Positions 1 to 7,552 of a stretch of DNA of 10,151 nucleotides are shown here, piece by piece (position 1 is the stretch's first letter; each line of letters begins with the position of its first letter). Where the stretch lies: assembly GCA_007121975.1 (NCBI GenBank), contig SKJO01000419.1, positions 1 through 10,151 of the forward strand, in the 5' to 3' direction. This stretch comes from Nitriliruptoraceae bacterium (GTDB lineage: Bacteria; Actinomycetota; Nitriliruptoria; Nitriliruptorales; Nitriliruptoraceae). Made by a program: the position numbers and the translations under genes. The notes under the pieces are model-generated. The model did not search any database. It had not been told where the DNA came from and saw only the letters and a program-made list of their open reading frames with translations.

Positions 1-36
1 AAACGCCGAGAACCGGCCTCTACGGGCCGGTTCTCG
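1..36 (-). terminator. Hairpin terminator of the tRNA-Lys gene
   Basis: A perfect 12-bp inverted repeat (arms 7-18 and 25-36, 6-nt loop 19-24) starts immediately after the CCA end of the tRNA on the minus strand. The bases after it on that strand read GCGTTT, so the U tract is very short. Position, stem length and perfect pairing make an intrinsic terminator the best reading; the hairpin could also act in 3' processing of the precursor. Confidence 0.8.
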
Positions 37-112
37 TGGTGCGCCGCCAGGGACTCGAACCCCGAACCTGCCGGTTAAGAGCCGGATGCTCTGCCAATTG
101 AGCTAGCGGCGC
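37..112 (-). tRNA. tRNA-Lys (anticodon CTT), CCA encoded
   Basis: Reading the minus strand, the gene folds as a complete cloverleaf: a 7-bp acceptor stem (106-112 with 41-47), a D arm GCTC/GAGC, an anticodon loop CTCTTAA with anticodon CTT (decodes AAG, lysine), a five-base variable region, and a T arm with the loop TTCGAGT. The discriminator is A and the 3' CCA is in the DNA at 37-39. The top pair of the anticodon stem (27-43) is a U/C mismatch, while the other four pairs are Watson-Crick. The gene has its own candidate promoter upstream and a hairpin directly downstream, so it looks like a single-gene transcription unit. Confidence 0.96.
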
Positions 113-180
113 AGGTGCTGTGCTTCGGCCAGAGGGCCGTGCATGACGATCGCGCCGACGGTGAGCCGGCGCGATGTCGA

Positions 181-210
181 AGAGTACCGTGTCGCTCACC
201 AGCGCGTCAA
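181..210 (-). promoter_or_regulatory. Sigma-70-type promoter for tRNA-Lys
   Basis: On the minus strand TTGACG (205-210) is followed after 18 nt by TACTCT (181-186), close to the -35/-10 consensus for a housekeeping sigma factor. The predicted start, near 174, would give a leader of about 60 nt ahead of the tRNA 5' end at 112. The site lies in the gap between the kinase stop and the tRNA, which otherwise holds nothing recognisable. Confidence 0.5.
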
Positions 211-229
211 CGCGACACGTCCGCCACGC

Positions 230-253
230 AGCGCTGCCGGCGGCCGGAGCGCT
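230..253 (-). terminator. Hairpin at the end of the hybrid kinase gene
   Basis: AGCGCT-CCGG and CCGG-AGCGCT form a 10-bp stem with one bulged G (236) and a 3-nt loop (241-243). It overlaps the last base of the kinase stop codon. No U tract follows on the minus strand, so it is only a candidate terminator of the U-less kind often proposed in high-GC bacteria. Confidence 0.3.
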
Positions 254-2274
254 CATCCTTCCGGCTCCGCGGAAACGGTCATGTTCTCGAGCAGGGACCG
301 CAGACGGGTCCAGGTGAAGGGTTTGGCCAGCACCGTGAGTCCGAGTTCCGCCTCGCTGGCGCCACTGCCGGTGATGAACGCCGTGCGTTGCTCCACGCCC
401 GGTTGGACCCGCGCCAGCCGGTCGAGCAGCACCTTGCTCGCGCTCGGCCCGTGTCCGAGGTCGAGGTCGAGCAGTACCACGTCGAAGTGCTCCGAACGCG
501 CTTCGACGACGGCCACGTCCGCATCCGGGGTGGTCACCACCTCCCAGCCGGCGCGGGTCAGCAGCGCCTCCACGAGGCCGCGGATCGCGGCCTCGTCGTC
601 GATGACCAGACACCGGCGGGGGCCGGGTTGCCGTGCCGGTGCCGGATCCTCATCCTTCGATGTCGGGTCGGCGTCATCGTCGGCCGTGCCGCCCGCCCCG
701 CCTGGCGTCCCGTTGGTGTCCGTCGCCGCACGTCCGGGGCTCCCGGGGTCCGATCGGCCGGCCGGGTCGGGTTGGTCCCCGTCGGCCACGCCGTTGGTCG
801 CGGGTCCGGTCTCCTCGGCGCGCACGGAGTCGTCGGGCGCCGGGCCGGCTTCGTCCTCGGTGCCGGCCTGCGAGGGCGGTCGTGCCACGCCGAGGAAGCC
901 GGCGATCGGCAGGCACAGGGTCAGGGTGGTGCCCTCGGGGCCGGTCTCGCTGACCTCGAGGTGGCCGTCGTGGTCCGCAACGTACGACGCGGCGATCGGC
1001 AGGCCCAGCCCGGTGCCCTCGTCGGGCGGCTTGCTGGTCACCAGCGGTTCGAACACCCGTGGCAACACCTCGGGGTCGATGCCCGAGCCGTCGTCGCGGA
1101 CCCGCACGCACAGTCGGTCCTGCTCCACCCCGGCCACGACCCGGACCGGGATCTGACGTCCTGGGGCGTGCAGGGCGTTGTCGATGAGGTTGGTGAGCAC
1201 CTGGCGCAGTTGGCCCGCATCGACCTCGACGACGACGTCGGGCAGTCGGCTCACCTCGACGTCTGGTCGGCGGCCGTCCGGGGTCGGCAGATCGTCCAGC
1301 GCCGCGTTGAGCAGGTCGGCGAACCGGACGGCGGTGCGCTGCGAGCGACGCCGGGCCGAGAAGCGCAGCAGCTGGTCGATCAGCTGGTGGGCTCGTCGCG
1401 ACTCTCGCTCGATGACCTCGAGGTGTTCGGTGCGGTGCTCGCCCGCAGGGTCCTCGCCGAGCTCGGCGGCGGCGGATGCGAGGTTCGTGAGCAGCGCGTC
1501 GAGATCGTTGGCGATGAAGGCGCTGATCGACCCGGCGGCGGCCAACCGCTCCAGACGCAGCCGGTTCCGGTGCTGCTCGGCGAGGCGGCGCTGGGCGTCG
1601 CGCAACTCCAGGGTCGTGCTGCGCCACCTCGACCGGCTGGCCTCGAGCCGCTCGAACACCGCGTTGCCGAAGCGTTGCTCGATGCCGGGTGCGGCGCTAC
1701 GCGACGGGTGCTCGGCGAGGGCCGTGCGGACCTGCTCGGCTGAGGTCGCGGACACCTGCTCGCAGGTCGTCGCCAGCGCGTTGGTCACCAGCGCGACCGA
1801 TACCGGGTCGAAGGTCCACACCGAGGCGAACAGCCGGTCGCGTTCCTCCTCGGGGTCCTGATCGGCGAGTTCGCGGCCGAACAGTGCGGCCGAGAACCGG
1901 TCGGTGAGTGCGACCAGGAACCACTCCTGCACCAGCGGGTCGCCGCTGTCGAGCAGGAACCGGCGCACCGTGGTGGTCGCGGTGAGTTCCCCGGTGGCGA
2001 AGACCGACCGCCGCTGCCCCTCCTCGGTGTCAGGCGCGTCCGAGGTCGGCGGTGGCGGGGGTAGCCAGGGTTGTCGTGCCTGGACGCCGGTCAGCACCGT
2101 GCCCCGCGTACCCCCGGACCGGATCAGGTCCTCGAGCGTCTGGGTGAGTTCGGTCAGGGTGGCCTTGGACAGCGTGGTGGGCGTGAGCCGCGATCCGGCC
2201 ACCGCGAGGAAGGACCGGAACACCGGGGGGATCGGTCCGGTCGGGGTCGGCGGAATCACCAGGGCGCTCTCCAT
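253..2274 (-). CDS. Soluble hybrid sensor kinase with receiver domain, lacking the phospho-acceptor His
   Basis: 673 aa with no signal peptide or membrane segment, so probably cytoplasmic. Order: an unrecognised, mostly helical N-terminal region (1-205); a coiled-coil linker (about 205-243); a DHp-like two-helix domain (243-310); a HATPase_c domain (N box with N362 and N366; G1 D394-G396-G398; F box 408-410; G2 G420-TGLG-424); an Asp/Gly/Pro-rich linker (462-552); and a receiver domain (553-665). The receiver keeps the acidic pair D559/D560, phospho-acceptor D603, T635 and K651. At the H box, where the family has A-H-[DE]-[LI]-N-N, the sequence reads A-N-D-L-D-A, with N256 in place of His. 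ATP binding and receiver phosphorylation look possible, but standard autophosphorylation does not. Start: ATG 2274 has no clear ribosome site. The in-frame GTG at 2259 has GGAGAG 7 nt upstream and may be the true start (668 aa). The gene follows the P-type ATPase gene on the same strand, separated by a strong palindrome. The input signal is unknown. Confidence 0.85.
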   Translation of the reverse strand: MESALVIPPTPTGPIPPVFRSFLAVAGSRLTPTTLSKATLTELTQTLEDLIRSGGTRGTVLTGVQARQPWLPPPPPTSDAPDTEEGQRRSVFATGELTATTTVRRFLLDSGDPLVQEWFLVALTDRFSAALFGRELADQDPEEERDRLFASVWTFDPVSVALVTNALATTCEQVSATSAEQVRTALAEHPSRSAAPGIEQRFGNAVFERLEASRSRWRSTTLELRDAQRRLAEQHRNRLRLERLAAAGSISAFIANDLDALLTNLASAAAELGEDPAGEHRTEHLEVIERESRRAHQLIDQLLRFSARRRSQRTAVRFADLLNAALDDLPTPDGRRPDVEVSRLPDVVVEVDAGQLRQVLTNLIDNALHAPGRQIPVRVVAGVEQDRLCVRVRDDGSGIDPEVLPRVFEPLVTSKPPDEGTGLGLPIAASYVADHDGHLEVSETGPEGTTLTLCLPIAGFLGVARPPSQAGTEDEAGPAPDDSVRAEETGPATNGVADGDQPDPAGRSDPGSPGRAATDTNGTPGGAGGTADDDADPTSKDEDPAPARQPGPRRCLVIDDEAAIRGLVEALLTRAGWEVVTTPDADVAVVEARSEHFDVVLLDLDLGHGPSASKVLLDRLARVQPGVEQRTAFITGSGASEAELGLTVLAKPFTWTRLRSLLENMTVSAEPEG

Positions 2275-2345
2275 CGCGCGGGCCGCCAGTGTGCGGTCGC
2301 CCCGGGGATGCTGGAATCCCGGCCGACGCCGGCGCTACGCGACCG

Positions 2346-2351
2346 ATAGTA
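2346..2351 (-). promoter_or_regulatory. Possible -10 box for the hybrid kinase gene
   Basis: TACTAT on the minus strand fits TANNNT and lies about 70 nt before the kinase start. The -35 position would fall inside the 2358-2389 palindrome and shows no TTGACA-like hexamer, so this is weak. The rest of the 2275-2357 gap shows nothing else recognisable. Confidence 0.2.
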
Positions 2352-2357
2352 GTCACG

Positions 2358-2389
2358 CCGAGGGGGTGGGATCGATCCCACCCCCTCGG
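2358..2389 (-). terminator. 32-nt perfect palindrome, probable terminator of the ATPase gene
   Basis: Two 16-nt arms meet at 2373/2374 with no mismatch; as RNA this gives about 14 bp around a small ATCGAT tip. It begins 48 nt past the ATPase stop on the minus strand. No U run follows. Location and strength argue for an intrinsic terminator between the ATPase and kinase genes, but a symmetric protein-binding site near the kinase promoter is also possible. Confidence 0.55.
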
Positions 2390-2436
2390 GTGTGCCGGTC
2401 AGCGCACGGCGCTGAGGTACTTCGGCCGCGCACCGC

Positions 2437-5178
2437 TCAGCGGCGGCTGCGCAGTGCCTTGTGGATCTCGCTGACCACCGCCACCGCCACCGCCACGACC
2501 GCGATCCGCTGCCAACCGCCACCGGTGACCGGCTCGATCTGCAGGATCGTCTGGGTCGGCCCCCAGTAGGAGGCGAGCACGTGGATGGTGAGCGCGACGA
2601 TGGTGGAGATGAGCAGGAACAGGTTGCCGCGCACGTTGGTGACGATGATCGAGCGACGCTCGGAGCGGGCGTTGTAGACGTGCACGGCCATCGCCACCAC
2701 CAGCGTGGTCAGGGCGACCCCGCGCTGCTCGCCCTCGGTCAGGCCCTTGTCGATCGCCCACAGGAAGGTCCACAGGCTGCCGATCGCCATCGTGGTGCCC
2801 AGGAGGATCGTGCGCTCCCACAGCAGCCAGGTGACGATGCCCTCTGCTCGGCGGCGCGGAGGTCGGTCCAGCACGTCGGGCTCGCCCGGCTCGAAGGCCA
2901 GGGCCACGTCCTGCAGGCCGTTGGTGACCACGTTGAGCCACAGCAGGGCGGCCGGCACGTAGGGCAGCGGGATGCCCGCGGCGATCGAGTACAGGATCGC
3001 CACGATCGCGGCGGCCCCGGTCGACAGCAGGAAGAAGGTCACCTTGCGCACGTTGTCGAAGACGACCCGTCCCTCCTCGACCGCGTTGGCGATCGAGATG
3101 AAGTTGTCGTCGGTGAGCACCATGTCCGACGCCTCACGGGCCACGTCGGTGCCCTCCTGGCCCATCGCCACGCCGATGTCGGCGGCCTTGAGCGCCGGCG
3201 CGTCGTTGACGCCGTCGCCGGTGACCGCGACCACGTCGCCGAGGTACTGGAGTGCCTTGACCACCCGCAGCTTGTGGTCGGGCGCGACCCGGGCGTAGAC
3301 GTCGACCTCGGGGACCCGACGGCGCAGTTCCTCGTCGTCGATGCGCTCCATCTCGGCACCAGTGAGCACCGGCGCGTCGTCGTCGTCGATCAGCCGCAGA
3401 TCGCGGGCGATGGCACGGGCGGTGACCGCATGGTCGCCGGTGATCATCACCACGCGCATCCCGGCGTGGCGCACGTTCTCGATCGACTCGCGCACCCCGG
3501 GTCGTGGTGGGTCCTGCATCCCGATCATGCCGGTCAGGGTGAGCTCCTCGGGAGCGGGCGGCTCCTCGCGGTCGACCTCCTCGACGTCGAGGTCGAGCCG
3601 GCGCTCGGCCATCGCCAGTACCCGCAGCCCGCGTCGGGCCATGGCCTCGGCGGCGTCCAGCGCCGCCTGCCGGTCGAGTTCGGCGGTGCCGTCGTCGGTG
3701 GCCACGGTCGTGCACAGGTCGAGGACCCGCTCGGGCGCGCCCTTCAGACGCAGCACCGGGCCATCCTCGTCGGCGACCACGTAGGAGTAGCGCAGGTCGG
3801 ACTCGAAAGGCACGTTGGCGAGCAACCGGGCCCGTTCGCGCAGCTCGTGGGGATCGATGCCCACGCGCAGTGCGGCCTCGAGCAGGGCGGTCTCGGTCGG
3901 GTCGCCGTGGTGCTCCACCTCGCCGTCGTCATCGATCTGCAGGTCCGACTCGTTGCTGATCACGCCCGTGCGCAAGGTGCGCGACAGCGGGTCATCGCCG
4001 TCGGCGGTCGCCAGGTCGGCGGCGCTGGGCAGGTCCTCGCCCTCGAGCACGTCGCGCCCGTCGACCTCGATGGCATAGGTGTCCACCCCGGTCCAGGCGC
4101 GCAGCGCGGTCATGCGGTTGGTGGTCAGGGTGCCGGTCTTGTCCGAGCCGATCGTGTCGGTGCTGCCCAGGGTCTCCACCGCGGGCAGGGCGCGGATCAG
4201 CGCGTTGCGCTGCGCCATGCGCCGCACCCCGAGTGCCATCGCGACCGTGAAGGCGACCGGCAGGCCCTCGGGGATCACCGCCACGGCCAGTGCCACGGCG
4301 GTGAGGAACATCTCGTCGATCGGTTCGCCGAGCGCCACCCCGAGGAAGAAGGCGATCACGGTGGTGGCCAGGATCACCAGGGCGATGATGTTGGCGAAGC
4401 GGTGCATCCGCTGCTGGAGTGGGGTGGGAGGCTGTTCCTCCTGGCGGATGCTCTCGGCGATCGCGCCGAGCTCGGTGTCGGTGGCGGTGGCCGCGACCAC
4501 GCCACGGCCGCGCCCGGAGGTGACCGAGGATCCCATGTGGGCCATCGACGTGCGGTCGGCCGCCAGGGCGTCCTCGGCGACCGGACGGGTCGACTTGTCG
4601 GTGGGCTCGCTCTCCCCGGTCAGCAGCGACTCGTCGATCTTGAGGGTGATCGTCTCGACCAGCCGCAGGTCGGCGGGGACCCGGCTGCCCGAGGTCAGCA
4701 GCACCACGTCGCCGGGCACGAGGTCGATGGCGTCGACCTCGCGTTCCCGTCCGCCGCGCACCACGGTGGACTTGGGCGAGGCCAACTCCATCAGTGCGTG
4801 CACCGAACGATCGGCCCGGCGCTCCTGGATGAACCCGATGATCGCGTTGAGCACGAGCACCGCGGCGATCACGGCCGCGTCGGTGTACTCGTCGATGAGG
4901 ATCGTGACGACCGCCGCGACCAGCAGGATGTAGATCAGCGGGCTCTTGAACTGCGACAGCAGGATGTCGAAGTTGGTGCGCGGCTCATCGGGCATGAGCA
5001 GGTTGGGGCCATGCTCCTCGAGGCGTCGGGCGGCCTCCTCGTCGTCGAGCCCGCTCTTGGGGCTGACGTCGAGCCGCTCGAGGACCTGCTCGGTCTCGAG
5101 GCCATGCCAGGGCACCGTCTGGTGACCCGCGTCGCCGAGGTCCTTGGTGTCGATGGGGGCCGGGCCTTCGGAGGTCAT
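2437..5178 (-). CDS. P2-type cation-transporting ATPase (PacL/SERCA-like fold)
   Basis: 913 aa, the normal length for a P2-type ion pump of the inner membrane. Order: a cation-ATPase N-terminal domain (about 20-75); membrane segments M1-M2 (about 79-117); the actuator domain with TGES (187-190); M3-M4 (about 262-313) with PEGLP (303-307); the phosphorylation motif DKTGTLT, with D346 as the aspartyl-phosphate site; the nucleotide-binding domain with KGAPE (479-483); the hinge motifs MITGD (578-582) and TGDGVND (653-659); and M5-M10 (about 714-905). All catalytic residues are present, so it should cycle and pump. Ion choice is unclear: aligned without gaps to SERCA, M5 has G721 and A724 where N768 and E771 bind Ca2+, and M6 has N753 for D800, while E304, N749 and T752 are kept. 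Start: the ATG at 5178 has GAGGAG 6 nt upstream, and the frame stays open to 5622 without a better start. Homologues are usually labelled calcium-transporting; I would call it only cation-transporting. Confidence 0.93.
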   Translation of the reverse strand: MTSEGPAPIDTKDLGDAGHQTVPWHGLETEQVLERLDVSPKSGLDDEEAARRLEEHGPNLLMPDEPRTNFDILLSQFKSPLIYILLVAAVVTILIDEYTDAAVIAAVLVLNAIIGFIQERRADRSVHALMELASPKSTVVRGGREREVDAIDLVPGDVVLLTSGSRVPADLRLVETITLKIDESLLTGESEPTDKSTRPVAEDALAADRTSMAHMGSSVTSGRGRGVVAATATDTELGAIAESIRQEEQPPTPLQQRMHRFANIIALVILATTVIAFFLGVALGEPIDEMFLTAVALAVAVIPEGLPVAFTVAMALGVRRMAQRNALIRALPAVETLGSTDTIGSDKTGTLTTNRMTALRAWTGVDTYAIEVDGRDVLEGEDLPSAADLATADGDDPLSRTLRTGVISNESDLQIDDDGEVEHHGDPTETALLEAALRVGIDPHELRERARLLANVPFESDLRYSYVVADEDGPVLRLKGAPERVLDLCTTVATDDGTAELDRQAALDAAEAMARRGLRVLAMAERRLDLDVEEVDREEPPAPEELTLTGMIGMQDPPRPGVRESIENVRHAGMRVVMITGDHAVTARAIARDLRLIDDDDAPVLTGAEMERIDDEELRRRVPEVDVYARVAPDHKLRVVKALQYLGDVVAVTGDGVNDAPALKAADIGVAMGQEGTDVAREASDMVLTDDNFISIANAVEEGRVVFDNVRKVTFFLLSTGAAAIVAILYSIAAGIPLPYVPAALLWLNVVTNGLQDVALAFEPGEPDVLDRPPRRRAEGIVTWLLWERTILLGTTMAIGSLWTFLWAIDKGLTEGEQRGVALTTLVVAMAVHVYNARSERRSIIVTNVRGNLFLLISTIVALTIHVLASYWGPTQTILQIEPVTGGGWQRIAVVAVAVAVVSEIHKALRSRR

Positions 5179-5184
5179 CGAGGG

Positions 5185-5190
5185 CTCCTC
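5185..5190 (-). promoter_or_regulatory. Ribosome binding site fixing the ATPase start
   Basis: GAGGAG on the minus strand, 6 nt before ATG 5178. It separates the real start from about 150 codons of open, low-complexity upstream frame that shows no family similarity. Confidence 0.75.
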
Positions 5191-5395
5191 GGTACGTGCG
5201 GACGAGGTGTCGGGCCGGGCGGACAGGTCGTGGTCGTCGGTCACCGGTGTCTTTCGGCAGGCAGGGGGAGCGGGAAGGACTCGCACCCACGGTACGCACT
5301 CCGGAGCGCTCGTGGTCGGGGCGAGGGTCCCGTCCGACCGGGGCGAAGGTGCCCTCTGCGCCCGGAGTCCGTCCCATCGGACACCTCCATCGGGC

Positions 5396-5417
5396 CCGCC
5401 CGCCCGCGGGCGGGCGG
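5396..5417. repeat. 22-nt perfect GC-only palindrome
   Basis: Centre 5406/5407, 11 bp per arm, made of C-run/G-run blocks (CCGCCCGCCCG and its complement). It sits mid-way in the divergent intergenic region and may be an operator, an RNA hairpin of either leader, or simply low-complexity GC sequence. Confidence 0.5.
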
Positions 5418-5577
5418 CGCGCTGCTGCGGCACCGTCGGTCGGGACCCTCGATCCGCCCGGGTGCCGTCCACACACCGCGGTGGCACCGGATGTCGGGGG
5501 TCGGGGTGCGTCGCAGACGCGGCCTGCGATCGCACCGCCCTACCGTTACCCGTTACGCCGCCTGCCACGACCCCACC

Positions 5578-5583
5578 GAGGAG
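5578..5583 (+). promoter_or_regulatory. Ribosome binding site fixing the GTG start of the ABC ATPase
   Basis: GAGGAG lies 5 nt before GTG 5589. The alternative in-frame GTG at 5637 has the poorer GAGGGG only 3 nt upstream. Confidence 0.65.
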
Positions 5584-5588
5584 TTGAG

Positions 5589-6683
5589 GTGCCGCCTCCG
5601 TCACCCGCCGCCACGCCTGCACCCGCCGAGGGGTCGGTGACGCGTCCCGCGGTGGTGCGCGTCCGCGATCTGGTGCGCACCTTCGGTGAGGTTCGGGCGC
5701 TCGACGGCGTCAGCCTGGACGTCCAACCGGGTATCGTCTACGGGCTGCTCGGCCCCAACGGTGCGGGCAAGACCACCCTGATCCGCGTGCTGGCCACGCT
5801 GCTGCGGCCCCAGTCGGGCAGCGCCGAGGTGGCAGGCGTGGACGTGCTCGCCGATCCGACCACCGCACGCACCCGCATCGGGTTGGCCGGACAGTTCGCC
5901 GCCGTCGACGAGTACCTCACGGGCCGCGAGAACGTCGCGATGGTGGGACGGTTGTACGGGCTGTCACCCGCCGAGGCGCGCCGCCGCACCCAGGACGTGC
6001 TCGAGCGCATCCACCTCACCGATGCGGCCGATCGGCAGGTCGGGACCTATTCGGGGGGCATGCGCCGTCGCCTGGACCTCGCGGCCTCGCTGGTCGGCCG
6101 GCCGCAGGTGATGTTCCTCGACGAGCCCACGACCGGGATCGACCCGCGCAGCCGTATGGACCTGTGGGAGCTCATCGAGGACCTCGTCGAGGCCGGGACC
6201 ACGGTGCTGCTCACCACGCAGTACCTCGAGGAGGCCGACCGCCTCGCCCAGCGCATCGCGGTGATCGACCAGGGCCGGATCGTCAGCGAGGGCACCGCCG
6301 ACGAACTCAAGGACGCGCTCGGCGGCGCGGTGCTCGAGGTCGCCGTCGGCGAGGACGACCGCGCGGCGGCCACCGAGGTGCTCGAGCGGGTCGGCGGTGA
6401 CCCGGTCACGCGTGACCCGGCCCGGGGTCGGCTGCGGATTCCGGCCCGGGACGGCTCGCAGACGCTGCTCGCCGCGGTCCGTGCGCTCGACGACGCCGGC
6501 GTGCGCACCTCCGACATCGCCCTGCACCGCCCGAGCCTCGACGACGTCTTCCTCGCCGTCACCGGCAAGCCGGTCGAACCGACGCCCGCGGCCAACGCTG
6601 AGGTCGACGTCGAGGATCCGGATGCCACCGCTTCGCGCGCCGCCCGTCGGGGTCGGCGCCCCTCCCGCAGGAGCCGCGGATGA
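5589..6683 (+). CDS. ABC exporter ATP-binding subunit, DrrA type
   Basis: 364 aa. It should supply ATP hydrolysis at the cytoplasmic face for export by the permease encoded next to it. Visible: Walker A GPNGAGKTT (55-63), Q-loop Q102, signature YSGGM (154-158), Walker B FLDEP (176-180), and TTQYLEEAD (209-217), where Q211 takes the H-loop position, a hallmark of the DrrA (daunorubicin resistance) branch. After the nucleotide-binding domain comes the family C-terminal region ending in RPSLDDVFLAVTG (314-326). The first 20 residues are Pro/Ala-rich and the last 35 form an acidic then Arg-rich tail; neither belongs to the core domain. The stop overlaps the permease start (ATGA), so the two are translationally coupled. 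The substrate cannot be read from the sequence: members export antibiotics, lipids or unknown hydrophobic molecules, and no biosynthetic genes are nearby. Confidence 0.93.
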   Translation: MPPPSPAATPAPAEGSVTRPAVVRVRDLVRTFGEVRALDGVSLDVQPGIVYGLLGPNGAGKTTLIRVLATLLRPQSGSAEVAGVDVLADPTTARTRIGLAGQFAAVDEYLTGRENVAMVGRLYGLSPAEARRRTQDVLERIHLTDAADRQVGTYSGGMRRRLDLAASLVGRPQVMFLDEPTTGIDPRSRMDLWELIEDLVEAGTTVLLTTQYLEEADRLAQRIAVIDQGRIVSEGTADELKDALGGAVLEVAVGEDDRAAATEVLERVGGDPVTRDPARGRLRIPARDGSQTLLAAVRALDDAGVRTSDIALHRPSLDDVFLAVTGKPVEPTPAANAEVDVEDPDATASRAARRGRRPSRRSRG

Positions 6684-7552
6684 GTCCGCTACCCACCACC
6701 AGCGCCGCCGGACCCCGGTCCGACCCCGTCGCTGCCCCGGTCGGGCGCGTGCGGGTGACGCCGAGGCAGGTCGTCACCGACACGCTCGTGCTCACCCGGC
6801 GCAACCTGCTGCGCAACGTCCGGCTGCCGCAGCTGCTGCTGTTCTCGACCGTGCAGCCGGTGATGTTCCTGCTGCTGTTCAACTTCGTGTTCGGCGGCGC
6901 GATCGGCCAGGCGATCCCCGGCGACTACGCCTACATCCAGTGGCTCATGCCGGGGCTGGTCATCCAGGTGGCGACCTTCGGCGCGGGGCAGACCGCGATC
7001 GGTCTGACCGAGGATCTGTCCAAGGGGGTCATCGACCGTTTCCGGTCCCTGCCGATGGCCCGGGCGGCGGTACTCACCGGGCGGACCCTTGCCGATCTGT
7101 TCCGCAACGCCGCGGTGCTCACCATCATGCTCGCCGTCGGGTTCCTGATCGGCTTCCGCTACGAGACCAACCTGCTCGGATTTCTTGCCGGGGTCGCGCT
7201 GGCGCTGGCGTTCGGGTACGCGCTGTCGTGGGTGATGGCCACCATCGGGATGCTGGTGCGCAACCCGGAGGCCGCGCAGTCCGCGGTGTTCCTCCCGGTC
7301 TTCCCGCTGGTGTTCGCCTCCTCGGTGTTCCTGCCGACCCAGACCATGCCCGACTGGCTGCGGGTGTTCGCTGACAACCAGCCGATCACCGTGATCGCCA
7401 ACGCGCTGCGGGGGCTGATGCTGGGCGATGCCGCACTGCTGGCCGGCCAGGACACCGCCGGGCAGGTGCTCGAGTCCCTGGCCTGGATCGTGGGCATCAC
7501 CCTGCTGTTCGGTGGGCTCGCCACCCGGGCCTACCGGCGCGCGGTGAGCTGA
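6680..7552 (+). CDS. ABC-2 type exporter permease, DrrB type
   Basis: 290 aa integral membrane subunit that should pair with the DrrA-type ATPase encoded just upstream. Six hydrophobic segments are visible at about 52-73, 88-108, 143-158, 165-190, 203-218 and 264-282, the standard ABC-2 membrane topology. Family marks include ERF/DRFRSLPMAR in the loop at 119-128, which likely contacts the ATPase, and NQPITVIANALRGL (233-246) after the fifth segment. The N-terminal 25 residues are a polar, Pro-rich cytoplasmic extension. CAGGAG at 6668-6673 sits 6 nt before ATG 6680, inside the end of the ATPase gene, and the ATGA overlap indicates one operon. No third subunit follows. Confidence 0.92.
   Translation: MSPLPTTSAAGPRSDPVAAPVGRVRVTPRQVVTDTLVLTRRNLLRNVRLPQLLLFSTVQPVMFLLLFNFVFGGAIGQAIPGDYAYIQWLMPGLVIQVATFGAGQTAIGLTEDLSKGVIDRFRSLPMARAAVLTGRTLADLFRNAAVLTIMLAVGFLIGFRYETNLLGFLAGVALALAFGYALSWVMATIGMLVRNPEAAQSAVFLPVFPLVFASSVFLPTQTMPDWLRVFADNQPITVIANALRGLMLGDAALLAGQDTAGQVLESLAWIVGITLLFGGLATRAYRRAVS

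Larger units (their letters stand above)
5179..5588. other. 410-nt divergent intergenic region between the ATPase and ABC exporter
   Basis: No gene is supported here; the long open frames crossing it on both strands are Arg/Pro/Gly-rich by-products of high GC. It must hold the promoters of both units. A TACCGT hexamer occurs in the expected orientation for each: 5541-5546 on the plus strand (43 nt before the GTG start) and 5289-5294 on the minus strand (about 110 nt before the ATPase start). Neither has a convincing -35. Other structure: a 22-nt perfect palindrome (5396-5417), and a perfect 11-nt inverted pair CGAGGGTCCCG (5322-5332) / CGGGACCCTCG (5441-5451), which at this base composition could be chance. 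Confidence 0.5.

Noticed and set aside
37..112. Integration (att) site at the tRNA-Lys 3' end
   Set aside because: No integrase, no duplicated tRNA 3' segment elsewhere in the window, and the gene's own terminator is intact.
115..1743. 542-codon plus-strand frame opposite the hybrid kinase
   Set aside because: It begins in the tRNA promoter region, shows no recognisable domain, and is antisense to a kinase with intact ATPase and receiver motifs.
5179..5622. N-terminal extension of the ATPase by about 148 residues
   Set aside because: The extension is Arg/Pro/Ala low-complexity sequence with no ribosome site, whereas ATG 5178 has GAGGAG at ideal spacing and gives the family length.
2461..5640. 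1059-codon open frame on the plus strand opposite the P-type ATPase
   Set aside because: It is rich in His/Asp/Gly/Gln/Arg without any domain, lies exactly antisense to a gene with full P-type ATPase motifs, and has no ribosome site. High GC keeps the frame open.
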